From: Cypionkella sinensis
GTDB taxonomy: Bacteria; Pseudomonadota; Alphaproteobacteria; Rhodobacterales; Rhodobacteraceae
NCBI RefSeq assembly: GCF_042646385.1
Contig: NZ_JBHRTO010000001.1
Coordinates: 806,001-870,000, forward strand
Length of the DNA stretch: 64,000 bases
Direction of reading: 5' to 3'
Under the pieces are notes generated by a model, which saw only the letters and a list, made by a program, of their open reading frames with translations, was not told the DNA's origin and ran no database searches. The translations under genes and the position numbers were made by a program. Shown in pieces: positions 21,339 to 29,152 of this stretch (positions are counted from its first letter, which is position 1; each line of letters starts with the position of its first letter).

Positions 21339-22535
21339 TCAGCGCTTGATCACCCGCATCAGCGCCAGTGCGCCCGCGATGAACACCGCAGCGCCGATCA
21401 TCAGCGGCAGCGCCGTGCCGTCAAACATCAGCCCCACCGGCACCGCCAGCACCACCGACAGCACCGTCGCCACCGCCGTCATCACCGAGGCCGCAAGGCC
21501 CGCAATATGGCCCACAGGCTCCATCGCCAGCGCGTTCAGGTTGCCCATCGTCATCGACATCATCGAAAAGAGGCCAATGCTCCACAAGATATGCGCCGGA
21601 AACGCCCAAGCCTCGGGCAGCCATCCGGCCAGCATCAGCGCCAACAGCACCAGCGTCAGCCCCAGCACCGACGCATAGGCCAGCGTCGCCACCAGCCGCA
21701 TCCCCAGCCGCATCACCACGCGCGAGTTGATGATACTACCCGAAGCCGACCCCAGCGCGATAAATGCAAACCACAGCGGAAAGCTGTCGGCGCGGTCAAA
21801 GCGTTGCTCGAAAATTCCCTGCATCGACGACAGGCAGCCAAACAACGCCGCCATCGTCAGCGTCTGCGCAGCAATCGACACCACCACGACGCGGTGGGTA
21901 AACAACTCGCGCGTCGAGGCCCATAGCGCGCGCAGATCCAGCGGGCGGCGGTGTTCTATCGCCAGCGTTTCCACCTGCCGCAGCCCGAACCACAGCATCA
22001 CCACCGCCACCACCAGGATGTAGACAAGGAAAATCGCCTGCCATCCGGCGAGCGCGATAATACCTTGCCCCATCAACGGGGCCACGGCAGGCACCATGAT
22101 GAACACCATCATCACGAACGACATGATCTTGGCCATCTCGCGGCCCTTGAACATGTCGCGCATGATCGCCATCGACACCACCCGTGCGGCCGAGACCGAG
22201 ATGCCTTGCAGCACCCGCGCGATCAGCAAGCTCTCCAGCGAGTTGGCGAAATAGCACGCCAATGCCGCCAGCGCGTAAAGCCCGGCTCCGGCATAGATCA
22301 CCGGCTTGCGGCCATAGGCATCCGACAAAGGTCCGACAAACAGCGTGCCCAGCCCCATACCGAACACGAAGCTGGTGATCACCAACTGCGCCCGGTTCGG
22401 CGCATCGGGCGACAAAGCCGCCGCAATTTCCGGCAGCGCAGGCAGCATCGCATCAATCGAGATCGCCACCATGGCGAACAAGGCTGCCGTCAGGGCGATG
22501 AACTCGCCCTGCGAGATCGGTTTGGTCGGCGTCAT
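21339..22535 (-). CDS. MFS drug efflux transporter, Bcr/CflA type
   Basis: Inner-membrane proton-driven exporter of 398 residues with about 12 predicted membrane segments. The N-terminal region has IDAMLPALPEIAA and the loop motif GPLSDAYGRKPVIYAG (MFS motif A), characteristic of the Bcr/CflA drug-resistance branch. RVLQGISVSAARVVSMAIMRD carries the conserved RxxQG. Substrates cannot be inferred. It is the third gene of a minus-strand operon with the DsbA-like and DUF457-like genes, separated from the latter by one base, and shares a terminator with mfd. Confidence 0.92.
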   Translation of the reverse strand: MTPTKPISQGEFIALTAALFAMVAISIDAMLPALPEIAAALSPDAPNRAQLVITSFVFGMGLGTLFVGPLSDAYGRKPVIYAGAGLYALAALACYFANSLESLLIARVLQGISVSAARVVSMAIMRDMFKGREMAKIMSFVMMVFIMVPAVAPLMGQGIIALAGWQAIFLVYILVVAVVMLWFGLRQVETLAIEHRRPLDLRALWASTRELFTHRVVVVSIAAQTLTMAALFGCLSSMQGIFEQRFDRADSFPLWFAFIALGSASGSIINSRVVMRLGMRLVATLAYASVLGLTLVLLALMLAGWLPEAWAFPAHILWSIGLFSMMSMTMGNLNALAMEPVGHIAGLAASVMTAVATVLSVVLAVPVGLMFDGTALPLMIGAAVFIAGALALMRVIKR

Positions 22536-22536
22536 G

Positions 22537-23007
22537 TCAGCTTCTTTCCGTACGAAAATAGACCACTGCAGCAGCCAGGATGATGGCGACTTCCGCCAAG
22601 ACCGTCCAATGCAGCAGGAAGGAAAGCACCCAATGCGATTGCGTCGCGGGCACGGTGAAGAGTTGGAAAAAGGTATCAGAATAGGGCCAAAGCCACATGA
22701 CGCTGCCCACCCACGTATCCAGGATCAGATGCAGCAGCACGCCGACAAAGCCCATGGCCAAAGGCGCATACCACGCAGGGCGCAGCTTGCGGGCCAAGGG
22801 CAGGGTGATCAATGCGACGGCGGCCCAAACGGCGGGAATATGCGGCCAAAAGCGATGGTGATGCTCGGAATGGTCGACGAACCAGAACCAGAGCATATCA
22901 AAATCCGGCAGCACCGCCCCCACCAGCGCAGCCACCAGCATCACGCCCCGGCGATGGCCCGCACCGCGTGCAAGCAGATAGCCGGAAGGCAAATGCGCAA
23001 GGATCAT
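22537..23007 (-). CDS. Membrane-bound metal-dependent hydrolase-like protein (DUF457/YdjM type)
   Basis: Small inner-membrane protein of 156 residues. It starts with MILAHLPSGYLLARG, then LVGAVLPDFDMLWF, DHSEHHHRFWPH and LLHLILDTWVG. This His/Asp pattern between membrane segments is that of the YdjM/DUF457 family, annotated as membrane metal-dependent hydrolases, although activity is rarely shown. Four hydrophobic segments are visible. Its start overlaps the stop of the DsbA-like gene by four bases (ATGA), and the MFS gene follows after one base, so the three form one operon. Confidence 0.8.
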   Translation of the reverse strand: MILAHLPSGYLLARGAGHRRGVMLVAALVGAVLPDFDMLWFWFVDHSEHHHRFWPHIPAVWAAVALITLPLARKLRPAWYAPLAMGFVGVLLHLILDTWVGSVMWLWPYSDTFFQLFTVPATQSHWVLSFLLHWTVLAEVAIILAAAVVYFRTERS

Positions 23008-23651
23008 GCCTGATCGGCCTTTGCCTTCGCCACCAATTCCTCGATCACCTGCGCCCAGACCTCGGGCGGTTGTGCGCCAGAGACGACGTATTGTTGCGCG
23101 ATCAGGAAGGTTGGCACCGCCGTCACACCCTTTTTGCGCGCATCCACATCGCGGGCGCGCAGATCGTCAAGATCGGCATCCGTCGCCAAAAGGCGCGCCA
23201 CGGCCGCAGGGTCCATGCCGATTTCCTCGGCAATATCGGTCAATTCCTCAATATCGCCAATGTCGCGCCCGTCGCGCCAATAGGCCCGGAACAGCGCCGA
23301 GACCATCGCCGCCTGTTTGCCCTCAATCCCTGCCCAATGGATCATCCGATGCGCGTTCATCGTGTTGGGCAGCATCTCGGGCTTGTCCGGGTCCATCGCA
23401 ACACCGGCCTTTTGCGCCATATCGCGCAGGTGGTTGTGGATCTGATCGACCTTCGCCTCACCGCCAAAACGCGCCACCAGATAGGGGCGCTTTTCGACCC
23501 CTTCCACCGGCATATCGGGGTTCAACTGAAACGGATGCCAGGCGATCTGGAACGGATGATCGGGATGCGCCTCCAGCGCGCGGTCCAGATTGGCTTTGCC
23601 GATCAGGCACCACGGGCAGACCGGATCAGAGAAGATATCAAGGCGGATCAT
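23004..23651 (-). CDS. DsbA-family thiol oxidoreductase, FrnE-like
   Basis: Cytoplasmic thioredoxin-fold protein of 215 residues. The redox motif CPWC is at residues 12-15 in FSDPVCPWCLIGKANL, followed by WHPFQLNPDMP and a helical insertion, and it ends with AVPTFLIAQQYVVSGAQPPE, which contains the cis-Pro of the fold (VPTF). No signal peptide is present, which fits the FrnE/2-hydroxychromene isomerase-like branch rather than periplasmic DsbA. It is the first gene of the operon with the DUF457-like and MFS genes and is divergent from the XRE-cupin regulator at 23806. Confidence 0.92.
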   Translation of the reverse strand: MIRLDIFSDPVCPWCLIGKANLDRALEAHPDHPFQIAWHPFQLNPDMPVEGVEKRPYLVARFGGEAKVDQIHNHLRDMAQKAGVAMDPDKPEMLPNTMNAHRMIHWAGIEGKQAAMVSALFRAYWRDGRDIGDIEELTDIAEEIGMDPAAVARLLATDADLDDLRARDVDARKKGVTAVPTFLIAQQYVVSGAQPPEVWAQVIEELVAKAKADQA

Positions 23652-23805
23652 CGCAAAGGCTCCGAAAACAGGGAACCATTCGAACCGAATGGTTCAGTTG
23701 GATACCGCCATCCGCGCGCCGCTGCAATCCGCATCCCTGCACAGCCGCTTTGCATTGGTTGCACGCAAGCCCGCCTTGCCGTAAGCAAAGCCGAAAGGAA
23801 GCCCG

Positions 23806-24435
23806 ATGTCCAGCGACCCAAAACGCATGATCCGCATTGCCCGCGAGACGGGTGCCGAGGCCGGTGCAAGCGCACCCGAGCCGCTGGACTTGGGCATCCG
23901 CGTGCGCGAATTGCGCAAGGCCAAGGGTTGGACGCTGGAGCAGGCTTCGGTGCAGGCAGGGCTGGCGCGATCCACCCTGTCCAAGATCGAAAACGGCCAG
24001 ATGTCTCCGACCTATGAGGCGCTGAAAAAGCTTGCGCAGGGGATGGGCGTCTCGGTGCCGCAACTGTTCACGCCCGCGCAGGCACCGCAGGTCTCGGGCC
24101 GCATCGTGGTGACAAAATCTGGCGAGGGCTCGGCCCATGCCACCACCACTTACGAGCATGAACTGCTGGCTGGGTCTTTGACCAAAAAGCAGATGCTGCC
24201 CTACCGCGCCACCATCCGCGCCCGCGCGATGGAGGATTTTGACGGCTGGGTGCGCCATGAGGGCGAGGAATTTCTGTTCGTGCTGACCGGGGTGATCCGG
24301 CTTTACACTGAATTCTACGAACCGGTCGATCTGCGCCGCGGCGATAGCGCCTATTACGATGCCTCGATGGGGCATAATGTGATTAGCCTCAGCCAGGAAG
24401 ACGCGACGATCCTGTGGGTTACATCGCTGGCGTAG
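23806..24435 (+). CDS. XRE-family regulator with C-terminal cupin domain
   Basis: Transcription regulator of 209 residues. A helix-turn-helix of the Cro/XRE type lies at about 26-85 (LGIRVRELRKAKGWTLEQA, then GLARSTLSKIENGQMSPTYE). A cupin sensor domain follows at about 130-205 (HEGEEFLFVLTGVIRLY, LRRGDSAYYDASMGHNVISL). Proteins of this design control metabolism of amino acids, polyamines or sugars by binding a small ligand in the cupin barrel. The ligand is not evident here. It is divergent from the DsbA-like gene, with 154 bp between them, which suggests autoregulation or control of that operon. Confidence 0.93.
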   Translation: MSSDPKRMIRIARETGAEAGASAPEPLDLGIRVRELRKAKGWTLEQASVQAGLARSTLSKIENGQMSPTYEALKKLAQGMGVSVPQLFTPAQAPQVSGRIVVTKSGEGSAHATTTYEHELLAGSLTKKQMLPYRATIRARAMEDFDGWVRHEGEEFLFVLTGVIRLYTEFYEPVDLRRGDSAYYDASMGHNVISLSQEDATILWVTSLA

Positions 24436-24461
24436 GGCACGTCAAAACGCGAGTCTTTCTT

Positions 24462-24651
24462 GCCAGATTTGTTCGCAAACAAATCTGGCCGCGCCTGCCT
24501 GCCCCCGGCAGGCGCGTTACCGCGCCAGCCCAGGCAGCCGCAGCCAGATTTCCAGCCGTCGGTTTTGGGCCAACACCCCTTGCTCAACGCCTGCCGGCTT
24601 TTGAGCAACAAGCCTACAAACTCTGCCCCGCAGAGTTTGCTGACGGCTTGG
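24462..24651. repeat. Cluster of perfect hairpins with competing pairings
   Basis: Within a 322-bp gene-free stretch (24436-24757) lie GCCAGATTTGTT/AACAAATCTGGC (24462-24489), GCGCCTGCC/GGCAGGCGC (24491-24515), TTGCTCAA/TTGAGCAA (24580-24608) and CAAACTCTGC/GCAGAGTTTG (24617-24639). A further helix, AGCCGTC (24554-24560) with GACGGCT (24642-24648), would close the last two into a branched fold. AAATCTGGC (24481-24489) can pair instead with a second GCCAGATTT at 24543-24551. No T-tract or ORF is seen. It could be a structured leader of the following operon, the 3' end of the regulator mRNA, or a repeat element. Confidence 0.6.
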
Positions 24652-24757
24652 CGTTAGTCCTCAGCTGCTTCAACAGTTCAAATCCGGGACGCCAACCTCG
24701 CGCGCTCCCTTGACCCTGCACTTTGAACCATATCACTGTGGCGCAGGGGAGAAGTTG

Positions 24758-25498
24758 ATGCGTCTGGCCTTGTTGACCGATATCCACGCCAACCGCGAGG
24801 CGTTCGAGGCTGTGCTGGCCGATCTTTCCCAGCGCCAGATCGACCGCCTTGTGTTTCTGGGTGATATCGTCGGCTATGGTCCCGATCCCGGCTGGTGCGT
24901 GGATCAGGTGGAATCTCTGGTGGCCAAGGGCGCAATCGCCCTGCGCGGCAATCACGACCGCGCCGTCACCACGCCCGACAATATCCTGAACGCCAACGCC
25001 CGCCGCGTGATCGACTGGACGGTCAACCGCCTGAACGCGCGGCAAAAACTGTTCCTCTCCGATCTGCCGCTGACGGTCGAAGATGGCGACACGCTGTTCA
25101 CCCATGCCTCGGCCAATGATCCAGGCGATTGGCTTTATGTCACCAGCGAATCCACCGCCCGCCCCAGCTTTCTGGTCTCGGGTGCGCGGTTGATCTTTTG
25201 CGGCCATGTCCACCGCGCGGCGCTTTACTCCTGCGATCTGACAGGCCGGGTAAGTCACCTCGCGGTGCCCACGGGCCATCCGATGCCACTCCTTCAATCA
25301 CGCCGCTGGCTGGGGGTGATCGGTTCTGTCGGTCAGCCGCGTGATGGCAGCACGCTTGCCAGCTATGCCATCCTCGACCGCGCCCGCAACGAATTATGCT
25401 TTCGCCGCACCGCCTATGATGCCACCACCACCGCGCGCAAATCGCGCGAGGCTGGCCTGCCCGAGGCTTTGGCACAGCGCCTGATGAAGGGGATTTGA
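24758..25498 (+). CDS. Calcineurin-like metallophosphoesterase
   Basis: Protein of 246 residues with all motifs of the metallophosphoesterase fold: LLTDIHANREA (residues 6-16), FLGDIVGYGPDP (33-44), GNHDRAV (64-70), and later THASAN and CGHVHRA. These coordinate two metal ions. Close families include protein phosphatases, diadenosine tetraphosphatases and phosphodiesterases. ATG 24758 has GGGGAGAAG upstream. The ORF also extends to 24710. It is followed with no gap by a protein kinase-UspA fusion, so a role as the opposing phosphatase is an attractive but unproved idea. Confidence 0.9.
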   Translation: MRLALLTDIHANREAFEAVLADLSQRQIDRLVFLGDIVGYGPDPGWCVDQVESLVAKGAIALRGNHDRAVTTPDNILNANARRVIDWTVNRLNARQKLFLSDLPLTVEDGDTLFTHASANDPGDWLYVTSESTARPSFLVSGARLIFCGHVHRAALYSCDLTGRVSHLAVPTGHPMPLLQSRRWLGVIGSVGQPRDGSTLASYAILDRARNELCFRRTAYDATTTARKSREAGLPEALAQRLMKGI

Positions 25499-26911
25499 AT
25501 GCCTGTCAGACCACATCCCGGGCTGGAGATTGACGGCTTCACGCTGGGCGAACAATTGCATCAGGGTGGGTTCGCCACGATCTGGGATGTGACCCACGCG
25601 CTTTACCGCACGCCGATGGTGATGAAGGTGCCGACCATCCTCGATGGCTATGATGGCCCGACCATCGTGGGCTTCGAGGTGGAACAGATGATCATGCCGC
25701 GGCTGACGGGCGTGCATGTGCCGCGGGTGATGGGGCAGGGCGATTTCGCGGTGATGCCCTACATCGTCACCGAACGCATCCCCGGCGCGTCGATGTTCCA
25801 GCATTTCAAACGCGCCCCGCGCCCCTTGGCCGAGGTGATCGAACTCGCCGCCCGCATGGCCGAGGCGCTGCACGACATCCACCGCCAACATGTGATCCAT
25901 CTGGATCTGAAGCCCGACAACTTCCTGCAACGCCCCAGTGGTGAAATGGTGCTGATCGACTACGGCCTGTCGCGCCATGACCAGTTGCCCGATCTTCTGG
26001 CCGAAGAATTCACCATCCCGATGGGCACCTTCCCCTACATCGCGCCGGAACAATTCCTGCGCCAGCGGGGCGATCTGCGCTCGGACCTCTACGCCTTGGG
26101 CGCGATGATCTATGAATTGGCGACGGGAAAGATGCCATTTGGTCAGCCGGAAAAGCTGTCACAGGTCAAACAAAGGCTCTGGCGCGATCCGCTGCCGCCG
26201 CGTGCCTTGCGGGCCGAAATCCCGGAATGGCTGCAAGAAATCATTCTGCGTGCGCTCGAGGTTGATCCTGCCAACCGCTACCAATCCGCCGCGCAAATGA
26301 TGTTTGACCTCGCACATCCGATGCAGGTGCGCCTGACACCCCGCGCGCACAAACTTCAGCGCGATGGCCGCTTGGCCGTGTTCCGCCGCTGGCGCAAGAT
26401 GCGCAACCTGCGCGCCTTTGCCGCGCCACCCACCGTTGCCGCTCAGATGGAACGCGCGCCGATCCTGCTGGTCGCCGTTGATCTGTCACCCGAGGCCGAG
26501 CCTTTGGCGCAAGCCATCCATCTGCAAATCAAGCGGATGCTGGTCAACCGCCCCGATGCCCGCGTCGCTTGTGTCAACGTGATCAAGACCGCCCGCATCG
26601 GCATTGATGCCACCACCGACGATGCCGGCACCAACCTGCATGTCGCGCGTCTGGTCGGGCTGAAAACCTGGGCCGAGGGCATTGATCTGTCCGATGATCG
26701 GCTGACCTACACCATTCTTGAAAACTCCGACCCCGCCGCCGCGATCATTGATCACGCCGAAGCCAACCGCGCCGATCATATCCTGATGGGCGCGCGCGGC
26801 CATTCCGCCACGCGGCGCTATCTCGGCTCGGTTTCTGCCAAAGTCGTCGCCGAAGCGGCTTGTTCGGTCACGGTGATCCGCTTGCGCGATCAGCCCGCCG
26901 CGACCACGTAA
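25499..26911 (+). CDS. Hanks-type Ser/Thr protein kinase fused to a UspA domain
   Basis: Protein of 470 residues. The kinase domain spans about 10-290: glycine loop LHQGGFATIW, Lys43 in VMKVP, catalytic loop HLDLKPDN (134-141, Asp136), DYG in place of DFG (154-156) and the APE-like IAPEQF. The C-terminal part, from about 315, is a universal stress protein domain (APILLVAVDLSPEAEPL, then HILMGARGHSATRRYLGS, a G-x2-G-type nucleotide motif). No transmembrane segment is evident, so it should be cytoplasmic. It starts directly after the phosphoesterase stop codon. The catalytic residues look intact. What it phosphorylates is unknown. Confidence 0.9.
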   Translation: MPVRPHPGLEIDGFTLGEQLHQGGFATIWDVTHALYRTPMVMKVPTILDGYDGPTIVGFEVEQMIMPRLTGVHVPRVMGQGDFAVMPYIVTERIPGASMFQHFKRAPRPLAEVIELAARMAEALHDIHRQHVIHLDLKPDNFLQRPSGEMVLIDYGLSRHDQLPDLLAEEFTIPMGTFPYIAPEQFLRQRGDLRSDLYALGAMIYELATGKMPFGQPEKLSQVKQRLWRDPLPPRALRAEIPEWLQEIILRALEVDPANRYQSAAQMMFDLAHPMQVRLTPRAHKLQRDGRLAVFRRWRKMRNLRAFAAPPTVAAQMERAPILLVAVDLSPEAEPLAQAIHLQIKRMLVNRPDARVACVNVIKTARIGIDATTDDAGTNLHVARLVGLKTWAEGIDLSDDRLTYTILENSDPAAAIIDHAEANRADHILMGARGHSATRRYLGSVSAKVVAEAACSVTVIRLRDQPAATT

Positions 26912-26929
26912 GACACAAGCCGCCCGTAG

Positions 26930-26949
26930 GGTGCGTGCTTGCACGCACC
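26930..26949. repeat. Palindrome between convergent genes
   Basis: GGTGCGTGC-TT-GCACGCACC is a perfect 9-bp inverted repeat between the kinase stop and the end of the convergent lipoprotein gene. It lacks a T-tract. It may act as a transcription end signal or be a small repeat. Confidence 0.5.
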
Positions 26950-26955
26950 ACGCCG

Positions 26956-27072
26956 CTAGTTGAACCAGCCGCCCACCCGCTGCGCGCCCGCCGACACGTC
27001 GCGCCCCATGCCATCCACCGTGGCACAACCCGCCAGTGCCACCAGCACCACCACCATCATCAGCTTGCGCAT
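26956..27072 (-). CDS. Entericidin A/B-like small lipoprotein
   Basis: A 38-residue protein beginning MRKLMMVVVLVALAGCATV, with a short hydrophobic signal and lipobox ALAGC, followed by VDGMGRDVSAGAQ, the usual entericidin EcnA/EcnB pattern. Entericidins are tiny membrane lipoproteins linked to stationary-phase lysis control in E. coli, but most alphaproteobacterial members are uncharacterised. A longer ORF to 27216 exists but overlaps the end of the peptide-binding protein gene, and ATG 27072 fits the family. It starts five bases downstream of that gene's stop, so both may share one mRNA. Confidence 0.8.
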   Translation of the reverse strand: MRKLMMVVVLVALAGCATVDGMGRDVSAGAQRVGGWFN

Positions 27073-27076
27073 CGGC

Positions 27077-28903
27077 CTACTCCTGATACCACCAGACCTC
27101 GGGCTGAAACCCCGGCCAGTCGCCGTAAATTGGCAATTTCTCGGGGAAATGCAACTGCTTGGCATGGGCGATCCGGCCAATATTCTGATACCAGATCGGG
27201 ATGACATAGCGGCCATCGGTCAAAACCCGGTCCAAAGCCTGCACCGCCGCAACAAAATCGCCCCGATCGGTCGAGGCCAGCATGGTCGCAATCAACCCAT
27301 CCACCGCCGGCGCATTGATCCCCGCCCAGTTGCGCGACCCAGGCGCTGCCCCATTCGGACCGCCAAAATAGCGCAACTGTTCCGTTCCCGGTGACAGGCT
27401 CAGCGCCACGACCTGCTGCGTCATGTCAAAATCATAAACGTTGGTGCGCTCGGTATACTGCGCCGCATCCACCGTGGTCAGCTTGGCCTGAATACCCACC
27501 TGCGCCAGCGCCTGCACATAGATATTCGCCGCCGCAATGTAATCATCCGCGCCATTGGTAAGCAGGATTTCAAAGCTGAACGGCGCACCTTGGGCATTCT
27601 TCAACACCCCATCCTGCACCGTCCATCCGGCTTCCTCTAACAGCGCATTGGCCTTGCGCAAATTCGCCCGGTTGGCGGGCTTGCCATCCGAGACGGGCAG
27701 GGCCGCGCCCTCAATCGCTCCCGGCGGCAGATCGGCTTTGTAAGGCTCCAGCAGCGCCAGCACCTTGCCCTGCGCCGGGTTCGCCACATCGCCCGCCAGT
27801 TCCGAATTGCCGTAATAGCTGCTGATTCGCGGCACAGCACCGCCATTGATGGTCTGGTTGATCAGTTCGAAGTTGAACACGTCAGTCAGCGCCTGCCGCA
27901 CCCGCCAATCGGCAAAAATTGGCTTACGGGTGTTGAACACAAAGCCGTCGATTCCCGACGGGCGCTGATGCGGAATTTCCACCTTCACCACATCGCCCGC
28001 AACCACGCCCGGAAAGCCATAGTTCTGCGCCCATTTCACCGGGTTGGTCTCGCGGAAACTGCCGAGGTCGCCCGACTTGAACGCCTCGAAATGCACATCC
28101 GGGTTGCCGAAGTACTCCACCCGGATCTCATCGAAATTGTGCATGCCCCGATAGAACGGCAAATCCTTGCCCCACCAATCCGGGTTTTTCTTGTAGCTCA
28201 CATAGCGCCCGGCCTCGAATTTATCGACCACATAGGGGCCAGAGCCAATCGGCGGCTCCATTGTCGTCGCACTAAAATCCCGGCCTTCCCACTGCGCCTT
28301 TTTCAAAATCGGCCGCAGCGCCAGCAACAACGGCAACTCGCGGTTCTGGGTGTTGAAGGTGAACTTCACTTTCCTGTCACCGGTTTTCTCGGCCTTCGCC
28401 ACCGCCTGATAGGCCGGGGCATAGCGCGGATTGCCCTGTGTTCCCAAGGTTTCGAACGACCACAGCACATCTTCCACCGTCACCGCGCTGCCGTCCGAGA
28501 ATCGGGCGCCCTCACGCAGGGTAAATTCTACGTAAGTGCGGGCAGGGTCGGTCTCGACCGATTCGGCCAGAATCCCGTAAAGCGAGAACGGCTCGTCCAA
28601 AGATCGCCCCATCAGCGTCTCGGTGGTGTAGAGCGAGATCCCCGTCGGCGCGCGCCCCTTCACGATGAACGGGTTCATCGAATCGTAACTGCCGTTCTCA
28701 CCCACCACAAAGCGGCCACCCTTGGGGGCATCCGGGTTGGCATAGGGCAGCGACACAAAATCCGGTGGCAGAGCGGGTTCGCCATACATAGCGATGGCAT
28801 GGGTAGGTGCTGCTTGCGCGAATCCCCCCCCGAAACCAATGCTGCCCGCCAGTGCCAAACCAAGCCCAAGCTTGCGCAAAATAGCGAAAAAATCCCGGTT
28901 CAT
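27077..28903 (-). CDS. Periplasmic peptide-binding protein of an ABC transporter (SBP family 5, YejA-like)
   Basis: Exported protein of about 608 residues. A Sec signal (LGLGLALAGSIGFGGGFAQA) precedes the mature start APTHAIAMYG. The family 5 solute-binding core follows: LREGARFSDGSAVTVEDVLWS, PPIGSGPYVV, FNTRKPIFADWRVRQALT and near the end WAGINAPAVDGLI. This group binds oligopeptides or related compounds. Length and the GYP-like motifs suit the YejA branch. No permease or ATPase genes are adjacent in the window, so it must work with components encoded elsewhere. ATG 28903 begins the signal peptide. The ORF itself reaches 28972. Confidence 0.9.
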   Translation of the reverse strand: MNRDFFAILRKLGLGLALAGSIGFGGGFAQAAPTHAIAMYGEPALPPDFVSLPYANPDAPKGGRFVVGENGSYDSMNPFIVKGRAPTGISLYTTETLMGRSLDEPFSLYGILAESVETDPARTYVEFTLREGARFSDGSAVTVEDVLWSFETLGTQGNPRYAPAYQAVAKAEKTGDRKVKFTFNTQNRELPLLLALRPILKKAQWEGRDFSATTMEPPIGSGPYVVDKFEAGRYVSYKKNPDWWGKDLPFYRGMHNFDEIRVEYFGNPDVHFEAFKSGDLGSFRETNPVKWAQNYGFPGVVAGDVVKVEIPHQRPSGIDGFVFNTRKPIFADWRVRQALTDVFNFELINQTINGGAVPRISSYYGNSELAGDVANPAQGKVLALLEPYKADLPPGAIEGAALPVSDGKPANRANLRKANALLEEAGWTVQDGVLKNAQGAPFSFEILLTNGADDYIAAANIYVQALAQVGIQAKLTTVDAAQYTERTNVYDFDMTQQVVALSLSPGTEQLRYFGGPNGAAPGSRNWAGINAPAVDGLIATMLASTDRGDFVAAVQALDRVLTDGRYVIPIWYQNIGRIAHAKQLHFPEKLPIYGDWPGFQPEVWWYQE

Positions 28904-28981
28904 TCTGGCAACAATCCCCCGCAGCCTGTTTTTATTGAGGCCCAACCTATGCGGGCAATCCAACCTTTTCAAACTTTTAAC

Positions 28982-29010
28982 TTGGAGAGCGCCGCCAATA
29001 ACGCTATAAG
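28982..29010 (+). promoter_or_regulatory. Promoter of the orphan small-RNA/attenuator unit
   Basis: TTGGAG (28982-28987) and TATAAG (29005-29010) are separated by exactly 17 bp. The -10 element matches the consensus in five of six positions. It drives the plus strand, away from the peptide-binding protein gene, and no coding region starts before the terminator at 29064. Confidence 0.55.
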
Positions 29011-29016
29011 ATACCT

Positions 29017-29092
29017 ACTGCTCGATAGGTTTCTTGCCTGTATGAAACCTGCCTCAATAACTTAACGCCCGCTTCGTGCGGGCGTTTTTTTT
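29017..29092 (+). ncRNA. Candidate small RNA or terminated leader upstream of bdhA
   Basis: A transcript starting about seven bases after the -10 box would be near 76 nt. It contains hairpin AGGTTTC (29027-29033) / GAAACCT (29044-29050) with a 10-base loop, a single-stranded stretch GCCTCAATAACTT, and a strong terminator ending in eight T residues. Nothing on the plus strand upstream needs this terminator, since the neighbouring gene is divergent. The unit may be a free-standing Hfq-type small RNA, or a premature-termination leader for bdhA, whose ATG is 61 bp further on. No match to a known RNA family was recognised. Confidence 0.55.
29064..29092 (+). terminator. Strong rho-independent terminator without an upstream gene
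   Basis: AACGCCCGC (29064-29072) pairs with GCGGGCGTT (29078-29086) around TTCGT, followed by an unbroken T-run to 29092. Orientation is plus only. It ends the candidate small RNA. Confidence 0.85.
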
Positions 29093-29152
29093 GGCTTTGG
29101 GCTTTCCTTCGCAAGCGCAGCATGTAGCCTTGCGCAAAACAGGGAGGCCGAC

